The notes beneath the pieces were generated by a model. It worked only from the letters and a program-made list of their open reading frames with translations. It did not search any database and had not been told where the DNA came from. The position numbers and the translations under genes were made by a program. From assembly GCF_009857745.1 (NCBI RefSeq), contig NZ_WWEN01000003.1:620001-684000 (forward strand): a stretch of 64,000 bases of DNA, given 5' to 3'. This document shows, piece by piece, positions 35,249 through 43,475 of the stretch. Numbering within the stretch: position 1 is the first letter of the stretch; every line of letters starts with the position of its first letter. Origin of the DNA: Thalassovita mangrovi. GTDB lineage: Bacteria; Pseudomonadota; Alphaproteobacteria; Rhodobacterales; Rhodobacteraceae.

Positions 35249-36178
35249 TTATTCGCCGGGCAGGGTGACGCCGCGCGCCGCCGCTGCATTCCGGACGTAT
35301 TTATTTGTTTGGTCGAAGGCGTTGCCCATCACCTGCTGATCGGCCGGGTCGCGGATTTCCGCCATCCGGGCCAGCACGGTTTCGGGGCTCAGGTCTTCGT
35401 CCTGCAAGGTGATGCCCGCGGTTTCATAGACCTTGGTTTCGGTGAAACAGCCCGCACCGGCGCCAAGGATCATCTTGGTCGGGGCATCTTCGCTGACCAG
35501 CGCCAGCAGGCCCGGGGTGATGGTTTCGGGCTGCAGCAGCGCCAGCAATTCGGCGGGGATCAACCCTTCGGTCATCCGGGTCGCGGCGGTGGGGGCCAGC
35601 ATGTTGGCGCGCACGTTGTATTTCGCGCCCTCGATGGACAGCACGTTCATCAGCCCCAGCATCGCCGCCTTCGCCGCGCCATAGTTCGACTGGCCGAAAT
35701 TGCCGTAAAGCCCCGAGGCCGAGGTGGTGAAAACGATGCGGCCGTATTCGCGTTCGCACATATGCCGCCAAAGCGCATGGGCGGTGTGCACCGATCCCAT
35801 CAGGTGCACATCCATCACCATCTGGAAATCTTCCAGCGACATCTTGGCGAAGGTTTTATCACGCAGGATGCCCGCGTTGTTGACCAGGATATCGACGTGG
35901 CCGAATTCGGCGATCGCTTCATCCACCATCGCCTGTACCTGCGCGGCGTCGGCGACGTTTGCGCCGTTGGCGATCGCCTTGCCGCCGCCTGCGCGGATTT
36001 CATCGACCACCGCGCGGGCGGCGTCGGACCCCGACCCGCTGCCGTCGGTGGCAGCGCCCAGATCGTTGACCACGACCCTGGCGCCACGGGCGGCAAGGCC
36101 AAGCGCATGGCTGCGGCCCAGACCGGCACCGGCGCCGGTGACGATGGCCACCCGGCCGTCAAAACTTACTTCGCTCAT
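35249..36178 (-). CDS. SDR dehydrogenase, MFE-2 (HSD17B4) type 3-hydroxyacyl-CoA dehydrogenase
   Basis: A 309-residue short-chain dehydrogenase. It opens with FDGRVAIVTGAGAGLGRSHAL and GARVVVNDLG, which is the pattern of the dehydrogenase domain in peroxisomal multifunctional enzyme type 2. The catalytic YxxxK is YGAAK. In MFE-2 this domain is fused to a MaoC-type hydratase; here the two are separate genes overlapping by 4 bp. I start at ATG 36178, with GGAGAATC upstream. The C-terminal 60 residues extend past the usual SDR length, as in MFE-2-like proteins. Confidence 0.9.
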   Translation of the reverse strand: MSEVSFDGRVAIVTGAGAGLGRSHALGLAARGARVVVNDLGAATDGSGSGSDAARAVVDEIRAGGGKAIANGANVADAAQVQAMVDEAIAEFGHVDILVNNAGILRDKTFAKMSLEDFQMVMDVHLMGSVHTAHALWRHMCEREYGRIVFTTSASGLYGNFGQSNYGAAKAAMLGLMNVLSIEGAKYNVRANMLAPTAATRMTEGLIPAELLALLQPETITPGLLALVSEDAPTKMILGAGAGCFTETKVYETAGITLQDEDLSPETVLARMAEIRDPADQQVMGNAFDQTNKYVRNAAAARGVTLPGE

Positions 36179-36654
36179 GATTCTCCTCCCATGTAGCGGC
36201 GGCCCAGCCACTGGGCCACGAGCGCGGGTTTTTCCTGTCCTTCGATTTCGACGGTCACATCCATCGTGGTCTGGAATTCGCCGGGCTTCAGTTCGTCGAA
36301 CTTGGCCAGAGCGAAGCGGCCGCGCACCCGCGCGCCGACCTTCACCGGCGATACGAAACGGACCTTGTCGAACCCGTAGTTGACGCCCATCGCGATGCCC
36401 TCGATCGAGGGCATCTGGTAAACCATGGCCGACAGCAGCGACAGCGTCAGGAACCCATGCGCGATGGTGCTGCCGAAGGGGCTTTTGGCGGCCGCTTCGG
36501 GATCGACATGGATGAACTGATGGTCATGGGTGCAATCGGCGAACTGGTTGATCTGGTCCTGGGTGACGGTGAACCAGCTGGACACCCCCATTTCCTGACC
36601 CAGCAGCGCCTCGAATTCGGCGCGGGGCAGCTTTTTGCCTGAAGGAAGCGTCAT
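36175..36654 (-). CDS. MaoC-family (R)-specific enoyl-CoA hydratase
   Basis: A 159-residue hotdog-fold hydratase 2. The motif QFADCTHDHQFIHVDPEAA holds the catalytic Asp and His of the family, followed by STIAHGFLTLSLL. It hydrates 2-enoyl-CoA to (R)-3-hydroxyacyl-CoA, the substrate for the MFE-2-type SDR encoded next. ATG 36654 starts homology (MTLPSGKKLP); the gene upstream stops 1 bp before it, so the genes are tightly coupled. Confidence 0.92.
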   Translation of the reverse strand: MTLPSGKKLPRAEFEALLGQEMGVSSWFTVTQDQINQFADCTHDHQFIHVDPEAAAKSPFGSTIAHGFLTLSLLSAMVYQMPSIEGIAMGVNYGFDKVRFVSPVKVGARVRGRFALAKFDELKPGEFQTTMDVTVEIEGQEKPALVAQWLGRRYMGGES

Positions 36655-36655
36655 C

Positions 36656-37477
36656 TTACAGGTCCTCGTTGAACAAGGACCCCGGCGCGTTCGACTGCAT
36701 CCCGCCCGACAGCGGCAGGATCGCACCCGACAGATAGGCACCGCCCTTGCCGCAGAGATATTGCAGCGTGCCCGCGATATCCTCAGGGCGGCCGACGCGG
36801 CCCAGCGGCACGCCTTGCGCCGATTTCGCCTGGCCTTCCTCGGTACCGATGGCGAAGGCGGTCATTTTCGACACGAAGGGACCCGGCGCGATGGCGTTCA
36901 CGGTGATGCCCTCGGGCGCCAGATCGTTCGACAGCACGCGGGTCATGTGATGCACGGCGCCTTTCGACACGGCATAGGAATAGGTGCGGGTGCCCTTGGG
37001 AATTTCGCCCATGACCGATCCGACATTGATCACGCGGGCCGGATCGTCCGGCGTGCTGGCAGCCTTCAAGAGCGGCAGCAATTGCTGGGTCAGGTGGAAC
37101 ATGCCGGTGACGTTGAGACGCAGCAGCTTGTCCCAGGCCTCGTAGGGGTGTTCACCCATCGCCGCGCCCCAGGTGCGGCCGGCGTTGTTCATCAGGATAT
37201 GCAGCTTGTCGGTGCGCTTGCCCACTTCGGCGACCAGCGCGTCGATGCCTTCCTCGGTGGCGACATCGCCGCCGAAGCCTTCGGCGCTGCCGGCATAGCC
37301 CTTGCCGTTCAGCTCCGCCGCCACAGCTTCGCAGGCGTCGGCCTTGCGGCTGGCGATCAGCACCCGTGCGCCCGCGGCGACAAGCCCTTCGGCAGCCATG
37401 CGGCCGATGCCGCTCGACCCGCCAGTGACCAGCGCCACCTTGCCGGTCAGATCGAAAAGATCACTCGGTTTCATCAT
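36656..37477 (-). CDS. SDR family oxidoreductase
   Basis: A 273-residue classical short-chain dehydrogenase. The cofactor loop is TGGSSGIGR (residues about 18-26), NNAG is present as MNNAGRTWG, and the catalytic YxxxK is YAVSK. It resembles the RhlG-type or beta-ketoacyl reductase-like SDRs, so substrate may be a hydroxylated ring or side-chain carbon rather than the beta-carbon. Two ATGs begin the frame (37477, 37474). It is 14 bp after the small dehydrogenase subunit gene. Confidence 0.88.
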   Translation of the reverse strand: MMKPSDLFDLTGKVALVTGGSSGIGRMAAEGLVAAGARVLIASRKADACEAVAAELNGKGYAGSAEGFGGDVATEEGIDALVAEVGKRTDKLHILMNNAGRTWGAAMGEHPYEAWDKLLRLNVTGMFHLTQQLLPLLKAASTPDDPARVINVGSVMGEIPKGTRTYSYAVSKGAVHHMTRVLSNDLAPEGITVNAIAPGPFVSKMTAFAIGTEEGQAKSAQGVPLGRVGRPEDIAGTLQYLCGKGGAYLSGAILPLSGGMQSNAPGSLFNEDL

Positions 37478-37491
37478 GTCTTAATTCCCCC

Positions 37492-38613
37492 TCAAAATCC
37501 ACGTGCCGCAGCGACCTGCGCGGCGTGATATCCGTAATCGCCCAGCCATTCGGCCCCGACACGGGCGCGCTTCATGAAGAAGCCCATGTCGAATTCATCG
37601 GTCATGCCGATGCCGCCATGCATCTGCACCCCTTCCATCACCGCCAGTTTCGCGGTGGCGGTGGCGCGGGCCTTGGCGACGGACACCGCCAGTGTGGCCT
37701 GATCCGGCGCCTCGTCCAGCATCCGCCCGGCATTGATCACGGCCGAGGCGGTGACCTCGATTTCGCTCCACAGATGGGCGGCGCGGTGTTGCAGCGCCTG
37801 GAAGCTGCCGATGGTGCGGCCGAACTGCTGGCGTTCCTTCAGGTAGCTGACGGTCATCGCATAGGCGCCGCCGCTCAGCCCGGTGAGTTCGGCGGCCAGC
37901 GCCGCCTGACCCGCCTGCAGCCCGTGACGCAGCGTCGCCAAGCCGTTGTCCAGTTCGCCGACGACATCTTCGCCGGTGGCTTCCAGCCCGTCGAAGGTGA
38001 ACCGCGCGTGATCGCGCGAATCGACCGTGCCGGTGACGTCGCGCTGCAGCCCGGCGCGGGTTGCGTCGATATCGAACAGGGTCAGCCCGTCGGCTTCACC
38101 CGCGGCCCCGGCGGTGCGTGCCAGCACCAGAACCCGGTCGGCCGATGCGCCGTCGGCGACGAAGGTTTTCGCGCCTGACAGCCGGAAGCCGTTGCCGGAT
38201 TTTTCTGCCTTCAGAGCGGTTTTCAGCGGCGCGTGCTTGGCCCCTTCATCCACCGCGACGGCATAAATCGCATCGCCCGAGGCGATCTTTTCCAATCCGC
38301 CATTGCCCGACCCGCGAAGGGCGGTGGCGGCGATGACGGCGGTGGAAATGAACGGCGAGGCGGCCAGAACGGTGCCCATTTCCTCGGCCAGGATGCCCGC
38401 CGCGCGGTGGCCCATATCGGCGCCGCCCTGTTCTTCGGGCACCAGCACGCCGGTCCATCCCATCTGCGCCATTTCCCGCCACAGGGCCGGGTCGAAGGCG
38501 CGGCCCTGATCACGGTTGGCGCGCAGGGCGGAAACGGGGGAGGCTTCGCTCAGAAACCCGCGCGCTGAATCGCGCAGCAGGGTTTCGTCTTCGGTTTCAA
38601 GAAGACTTGTCAT
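37492..38613 (-). CDS. Acyl-CoA dehydrogenase, small-subunit type
   Basis: A 373-residue acyl-CoA dehydrogenase-fold protein. C-terminal QMHGGIGMTDEFDMGFFMKRARVG is the small-partner signature shared with the gene at 29447; the SEPGAGSD loop is missing. It follows its large partner (38625) with an 11-bp gap. I infer an alpha2-beta2 enzyme of the type used on sterol or other bulky side chains, which typically arises from adjacent genes. Confidence 0.9.
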   Translation of the reverse strand: MTSLLETEDETLLRDSARGFLSEASPVSALRANRDQGRAFDPALWREMAQMGWTGVLVPEEQGGADMGHRAAGILAEEMGTVLAASPFISTAVIAATALRGSGNGGLEKIASGDAIYAVAVDEGAKHAPLKTALKAEKSGNGFRLSGAKTFVADGASADRVLVLARTAGAAGEADGLTLFDIDATRAGLQRDVTGTVDSRDHARFTFDGLEATGEDVVGELDNGLATLRHGLQAGQAALAAELTGLSGGAYAMTVSYLKERQQFGRTIGSFQALQHRAAHLWSEIEVTASAVINAGRMLDEAPDQATLAVSVAKARATATAKLAVMEGVQMHGGIGMTDEFDMGFFMKRARVGAEWLGDYGYHAAQVAAARGF

Positions 38614-38624
38614 CTGTCAGATCC

Positions 38625-39821
38625 CTATTTCGACGGCAGTTCGAGGACACGTTTGGCGATGATGTCGAGCATCACCTCGGACGTGCCGCCCTCGATCGAG
38701 TTGGCCTTGGTGCGCAGCCATTCCGCTGCCAGCGATCCGTAAGGGCTGTCCCATTCGGCGCCTTCGCTGCCCGAGGCCGACATCAGCAGTTCGTAGCGGC
38801 GCTTGTTGATCTCGGTGCCGTAGTATTTCAGCATCGCGCTGGCATTGCCGACGCCGCGCCCCGATTGCGCCTGGTCCTTGTAACGGTCCAGAGTCATGCC
38901 GAAGGCCAGCGTGTCCACTTCCAGTTCCATCGCCTGCGACCGGATCACCGGATCGGCCAGCGTGTCGGCGTCGAGATTGCCGAGGAATTCACCGGTGGAG
39001 CGGCCCCCCAGCAATCCCTGCGCGCCGCCGCTGATCATTTCGCGTTCATGGGTCAGCAGGTGTTTCGCCACATCCCAGCCGCGATTGATTTCGCCGACCT
39101 GCGAAGGAATGCCCTCGCCATAGGATTTCGGCACTTTGACGTTGTCGAAGAAGGTTTCGCAGAAGGGCGACTTGCCGGAAATCAGCCGGATCGGCTTGGT
39201 CGTCACGCCGGGCGAGGTCATGTCGATCAGCATGAAGGAAATGCCCAGATGCTTGGGCGCGTCGCGGTCGGTGCGGACCAGCGCGAAGATCCAATCGGCC
39301 TTGTCCGCATAAGAGGTCCAGATTTTCGACCCGTTGACCAGCCAGTGATCGCCCTTGTCCTCGGCCCGGGTCTGCACGCTGGCCAGGTCGCTGCCCGCGC
39401 CGGGTTCGGAATAGCCCTGGCACCAGCGGATTTCGCCGCGGGTGATCTGCGGCAGGAAATGCAGTTTCTGTTCCTCGGTGCCGAAGGCCAAGAGCGCCGG
39501 ACCCAGCATCCACAGCCCGAAGCTTTCCAGCGGGCTGGGCGCTTTCAGGCGGGTCATTTCTTCGCGAAAGATCTTTTCCTCGGCCCGGCTCAGCCCGGCA
39601 CCACCATAGGTTGTGGGCCAGCGCGGCGCGGTCATGCCACGGGCGATGGCGCTTTCCATCCAAGCCCGCTGATCTTCGTGTTTGAAGGTCCAGTTACGGC
39701 CACCCCAGACGATCGAATCCTCGTCGATCGGGCGCTTGCGCAGCGACTCGGGACAATTCTCGGTGATCCATTTCGCGATATCCTCGCGGAAGCTGGACAG
39801 CTCCGTAGGCTCGTCGGTCAT
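38625..39821 (-). CDS. Acyl-CoA dehydrogenase, large-subunit type (first gene of catabolic operon)
   Basis: A 398-residue FAD enzyme with the full CQGYSEPGAGSDLASVQT motif and LVNGSKIWTSYADKADWIF. Near the C-terminus, the catalytic-loop segment reads IEGGTSEVMLDIIAKRVL, with Glu then Gly-Gly-Thr; alignment of the Glu with the medium-chain base is uncertain. It may act as a heteromer with the next gene. In the ACAD11/LvaC picture, a dehydrogenase-fold protein eliminates phosphate from 4-phosphoacyl-CoA; one of these two is the candidate. Promoter and operator lie just upstream. Confidence 0.92.
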   Translation of the reverse strand: MTDEPTELSSFREDIAKWITENCPESLRKRPIDEDSIVWGGRNWTFKHEDQRAWMESAIARGMTAPRWPTTYGGAGLSRAEEKIFREEMTRLKAPSPLESFGLWMLGPALLAFGTEEQKLHFLPQITRGEIRWCQGYSEPGAGSDLASVQTRAEDKGDHWLVNGSKIWTSYADKADWIFALVRTDRDAPKHLGISFMLIDMTSPGVTTKPIRLISGKSPFCETFFDNVKVPKSYGEGIPSQVGEINRGWDVAKHLLTHEREMISGGAQGLLGGRSTGEFLGNLDADTLADPVIRSQAMELEVDTLAFGMTLDRYKDQAQSGRGVGNASAMLKYYGTEINKRRYELLMSASGSEGAEWDSPYGSLAAEWLRTKANSIEGGTSEVMLDIIAKRVLELPSK

Positions 39822-39842
39822 TCAACCCTCCCTTGTTGAATG

Positions 39843-39882
39843 TTTCGCATTGCAGAATAGAGTTTCACAAAATGATTGACAA
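39843..39882 (-). promoter_or_regulatory. Promoter and operator of the ten-gene catabolic operon
   Basis: Minus-strand -35 TTGTCA (39877-39882), 17-bp spacer, -10 TATTCT (39854-39859). The 16-mer TTCTGCAATGCGAAAC (minus strand, 39844-39859) overlaps the -10 and the start of transcription, the place for a repressor. Confidence 0.5.
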
Positions 39883-39904
39883 GAAGCGAGTAGCCCATTT
39901 TGAT
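39876..39904 (+). promoter_or_regulatory. Promoter of the Liv-type ABC operon, sharing its -35 with the divergent operon
   Basis: TTGACA (39876-39881), 17-bp spacer, TTTGAT (39899-39904). Five of six bases of the -35 also form the opposing -35 on the minus strand, so one RNA polymerase can occupy the region at a time. Confidence 0.45.
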
Positions 39905-39954
39905 CGGGGTCGGAAATGACGTTGCGGCGTCATCCACTGACGGGAGGAAAATCT

Positions 39955-41193
39955 ATGAAACGTATTACGTCGGCTGCTTTGGCGGCCGCTATGAGCATGA
40001 TTGCCGTGTCGGGCGCTTCGGCCGAGACATTGAAAATCGCCTTCATCGACCCGCTTTCGGGGCCGTTCGGTCCGTCGGGGCAGGCAGGTCTGAACGAATG
40101 GATCTATGCCGCCGATCAGATGAACGCCAAGGGCGGCATCAACGGCAACCAGGTCGAAGTCACCGGTTACGACAACAAGATCAACCCGAAGGAATCGCTG
40201 GTCCAGCTGCAGAAAGCGCTCGACAGCGGTGTGCGGTATATCGCGCAGGGCAACGGGTCCTCGGTGGCCTCGGCGCTGATCGACGCGATCGAAAAGCACA
40301 ACAAGCGCAACCCCGGCGAGGAAGTCATGTTCCTCAACTACGCCGCGGTCGATCCGTCCTTCACCAATGACCGCTGCACCTTCTATCACTTCCGCTTCGA
40401 CGCGGATGCCGACATGAAGATGGAAGCCGTCACCAACTGGGTGAAGGGTCAGCCGGACATCAAGAAGGTCTATATCATCGGCCAGGACTATTCCTTCGGT
40501 AAGGCGGTTGCCGCCGCAGCCGTCAAGGGCCTGACCGAAAAGCGCCCCGATATCGAAATCGTCGGCAACGAACTGCACCCGCTGGGCAAGGTGAAGGATT
40601 TCACCCCCTATGTGCAGAAGATCATCAGCTCGGGCGCCGATGCGATGATCACCGGCAACTGGGGCGCCGACATGGTGCTGCTGATCAAGGCGGCGGTCGA
40701 TTCGGGCTTCGAAGGGCCGATCCTGACCTATTACGGCGGCTCCAAGGGCGCGGCCACGGCAATGGGTGAAGCGGCGGTTGGCCAGGTCAAGGCGATCGTC
40801 GAGAACAACACCAACCTGCCGATGTCGGACGAACAGGCGGCCTATGTCGACGGCTATGAGGCCAAGTACACCGAAGACAACTACTACTATCACCGTATCC
40901 ACAACGCGATGCACATGCTGGCGATGGCGGCCGAAAAGGCCAACAGCATCGACCCGACCGATGTCGCATTCGCGATGGAAGGCCTGGAATACGAAAGCCC
41001 CAACGGCGTCGTCACCATGCGTGCGGACAACCACCAGATCCTGCAGCCGATGTTCATGTCGACCTTCTCGGACGACGTGACCCGCGGCGTCGAGCATCTG
41101 ACCTTGGGGTGGAAATCGGGCCCGAACGACCGCATCGAAGCGGAAGACACCCGGACCGAAACCACCTGTAAGATGCAGCGCCCGAAGAAATAA
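39955..41193 (+). CDS. Branched-chain-type ABC transporter substrate-binding protein
   Basis: A 412-residue periplasmic binding protein of the LivJ/LivK class. A Sec signal ends at SGASA-ET (residue 23), then the typical opening IAFIDPLSGPFGPSGQAGLN. GGGAGGAAAA precedes ATG 39955. This class transports amino acids but also aromatic acids, amides and other carboxylates, so the ligand cannot be read from sequence. Placement back to back with an acyl-CoA operon argues for a carboxylic-acid ligand. A hairpin separates it from the permease gene. Confidence 0.92.
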   Translation: MKRITSAALAAAMSMIAVSGASAETLKIAFIDPLSGPFGPSGQAGLNEWIYAADQMNAKGGINGNQVEVTGYDNKINPKESLVQLQKALDSGVRYIAQGNGSSVASALIDAIEKHNKRNPGEEVMFLNYAAVDPSFTNDRCTFYHFRFDADADMKMEAVTNWVKGQPDIKKVYIIGQDYSFGKAVAAAAVKGLTEKRPDIEIVGNELHPLGKVKDFTPYVQKIISSGADAMITGNWGADMVLLIKAAVDSGFEGPILTYYGGSKGAATAMGEAAVGQVKAIVENNTNLPMSDEQAAYVDGYEAKYTEDNYYYHRIHNAMHMLAMAAEKANSIDPTDVAFAMEGLEYESPNGVVTMRADNHQILQPMFMSTFSDDVTRGVEHLTLGWKSGPNDRIEAEDTRTETTCKMQRPKK

Positions 41194-41219
41194 GGCCGCC
41201 TGAATCTTATTCCAAGAAC

Positions 41220-41246
41220 GGTGCCGCGTGAAACCCGCGCGGCACC
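41220..41246 (+). promoter_or_regulatory. Intercistronic hairpin between binding-protein and permease genes
   Basis: Perfect 9-bp stem GGTGCCGCG/CGCGGCACC with a 9-base loop and no T-run. Such hairpins often stabilise the 5' mRNA or reduce read-through so that the binding protein is made in excess. Confidence 0.6.
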
Positions 41247-41265
41247 TTACTGCTAAGAGGTTTTC

Positions 41266-42198
41266 ATGGAAACGATCGTATTTTCACTCCTCAACGGGGT
41301 GATTTACGGGCTCCTTTTGTTCATGCTGTCGAGCGGTTTGACCCTGATCTTCAGCATGATGGGCGTTCTGAACTTCGCCCATGCCAGCTTTTACATGCTG
41401 GGAGCCTATTTCGCCTACACCATCTCCGAAGCCAGCAGCTTCTGGCTGGCGCTGGTCTTTGCCCCGATCCTGGTCGGGCTGGTCGGTGCCTTGGTGGAAA
41501 AATACGGATTGCGGACCGTTCACGTGAACGGACACGTGGCCGAATTGCTGTTCACTTTCGGGCTCGCCTATCTGATCGACGAGGTGGTCAAGATCGTTTG
41601 GGGCCGCAATGCAGTTGACTACCGGGTTCCCGAATTGCTGGATTTCCCGCTGTTCGAATTGTTCGGGGCGCAATACCCGGCTTACCGGATTTTCACCCTG
41701 TTCGTGGCGTTGGCCATGCTTGCGGGGCTTTGGTTCATTCTCAACCGCACCCGCTGGGGCCTGATCATCCAGGCGGCGCTGAGCCATCCGCATATGGTGG
41801 GCCATCTGGGCCATGACGTGCCGCGCATCTTCATGACAGTGTTCGGCGTCGGCTGTGCGCTGGCCGGGCTGGCGGGCGTGATCGGCGGCAACTACCTGGT
41901 CACCGATCCGGCCATGGCGGTGCAGATGGGGCCGATCGTTTTCGTTGTCGTCGTCGTGGGCGGCTTGGGCAGCCTGATGGGGGCCTTTCTGGCCGCCATG
42001 CTGCTGGGCCTGCTGCAGACCTTCGCGGTCGCCATCGACGCCCGCTTTGCCGATATCTTCGGCTGGCTGGGGCTGAGCGAGACCACCGAACTCGGGAGCA
42101 TCACCATCGCTTCGCTGGCGCCGATGATTCCCTTCCTGATGCTGGTGCTGATCCTGATGATCCGCCCGCGCGGCTTGCTGGGGGACCGTGAGCTATGA
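41266..42198 (+). CDS. livH: Branched-chain-type ABC permease (LivH)
   Basis: A 310-residue inner-membrane permease with about eight hydrophobic helices. Family features include MLSSGLTLIFSMMGVLNFAHASFYMLGAY near the N-terminus and VVVVGGLGSLMGAFLAAMLLG in the C-terminal half. It pairs with LivM to form the channel. Its stop overlaps livM by 4 bp. The intracellular loop GALVEKYGLR varies from amino-acid-specific LivH, but no substrate can be deduced. Confidence 0.93.
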   Translation: METIVFSLLNGVIYGLLLFMLSSGLTLIFSMMGVLNFAHASFYMLGAYFAYTISEASSFWLALVFAPILVGLVGALVEKYGLRTVHVNGHVAELLFTFGLAYLIDEVVKIVWGRNAVDYRVPELLDFPLFELFGAQYPAYRIFTLFVALAMLAGLWFILNRTRWGLIIQAALSHPHMVGHLGHDVPRIFMTVFGVGCALAGLAGVIGGNYLVTDPAMAVQMGPIVFVVVVVGGLGSLMGAFLAAMLLGLLQTFAVAIDARFADIFGWLGLSETTELGSITIASLAPMIPFLMLVLILMIRPRGLLGDREL

Positions 42199-43475
42199 GC
42201 AATGTTGCAACCAATTCCGTAAACGTGCTGGGCCCGACCGGTAGCGAAAAATTCATGCGCCGGATCATGCCGCTGATCGCGCTGGCCGTGGTGCTGGCGG
42301 TGATCCCGGTCTTCGGGCCGTCGCGCACGGTCTATTCGCTGCTCAACGCAATGGGCGTGAATATCGTCTTCGCCATGTCCTATAACATGCTGCTGGGCCG
42401 GGCCGGTCTGCTGTCCTTCGGGCATGCGGTCTATTTCGGGCTGGGCGGTTACGCCGCCGTGCACGCAATGGGCGCAATCGAAGCGGCATCCTATGGCGAC
42501 GGCGGGTTCTGGGCGTCCTACCCGGTCTTCTTCCTGCCGGTCGTCGGCTTTGCCGGCGGCGCGCTGGCGGGGGCCGTGATCGGCTGGCCGTCCTGCCGCC
42601 GCGCGGGCACGCCCTTCGCGATGATTTCGCTTGGCGTGGCCGAGCTGATCGCGGCGGCCGGCTTCATGTTCGGATCGATCTTCGGCGGTGAAGAAGGCGT
42701 GTCGGGCGACCGGATGAACGGGCCGGAACTGTTCGGCCTGTCGCTGGGCCCGATCGAGGAAGTCTACTGGTTCATCGCCTTCTGGACCTTCATCGGCGTG
42801 CTGGGCACCTATGCCTTTACCCGCACGCCCTTGGGCAAGATGTCGGAAGCGACCCGAGACAATCCCGAACGGGTGGAATTCGTCGGCTACGACCCGCAGA
42901 AGGTGCGCTATCTGGTGTTCATCTTCTCGGGCGGGTTCGCCGGTCTGGCCGGTGGTATGGCCGCGGTCAACTATGAGATTTTCACCCCCGAGGCGCTGTC
43001 GCTGGCCCCGTCGGGCATGGTTCTGCTGATGGCTTATATCGGCGGTATCCGGTATTTCGCCGGGCCGATCCTGGGTGCCATTCTGCTGACCTATATGCAG
43101 TCGATGATGTCGGATTATTCCGAAGCCTGGCTGCTGTATCTGGGGCTGCTGTTCATCGTGATCGTGATGTTCGCGCCGGGTGGTCTGGCCGGGATTTTCG
43201 TCGGGCTGTTCAGCGGGTTGCGCGGCGAAGACGCGGGGGAAAATTTCCGCCGCTGGGCCGTTCAGGTCGCCGGGATCGTGCTGATGATGATCGGTATCAT
43301 CACCCTGGTCGAAGTTTCGGTGCACTGGTCGAACAATTACGGCGAAGTGTTCCATCCCTTCGGCGTGCAGCTGCCGCATGACGGCGTGCTGACCTGGGCC
43401 GTGATCTTCATCCCCTTCGTTGCCGGTGTCGGCATCCTGCGCATGGCGCATAAAAACAAGGAGGGCCAGGCATGA
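42195..43475 (+). CDS. livM: Branched-chain-type ABC permease (LivM)
   Basis: A 426-residue inner-membrane permease, longer than many LivM proteins because of an extra C-terminal pair of helices (about residues 355-420, AVQVAGIVLMMIGIITLVEVSV and LTWAVIFIPFVAGVGIL). The core motif FAMSYNMLLGRAGLLSFGHAVYFGLGGY is present. Overlaps livH and livG by 4 bp each. The added helices may be a feature of the subfamily. Confidence 0.92.
   Translation: MSNVATNSVNVLGPTGSEKFMRRIMPLIALAVVLAVIPVFGPSRTVYSLLNAMGVNIVFAMSYNMLLGRAGLLSFGHAVYFGLGGYAAVHAMGAIEAASYGDGGFWASYPVFFLPVVGFAGGALAGAVIGWPSCRRAGTPFAMISLGVAELIAAAGFMFGSIFGGEEGVSGDRMNGPELFGLSLGPIEEVYWFIAFWTFIGVLGTYAFTRTPLGKMSEATRDNPERVEFVGYDPQKVRYLVFIFSGGFAGLAGGMAAVNYEIFTPEALSLAPSGMVLLMAYIGGIRYFAGPILGAILLTYMQSMMSDYSEAWLLYLGLLFIVIVMFAPGGLAGIFVGLFSGLRGEDAGENFRRWAVQVAGIVLMMIGIITLVEVSVHWSNNYGEVFHPFGVQLPHDGVLTWAVIFIPFVAGVGILRMAHKNKEGQA

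Noticed and set aside
41892-43451. A 519-residue minus-strand frame opposite livM
   Set aside because: It has His/Arg/Gln-rich composition with no motif, and livM carries strong family signatures on the other strand.
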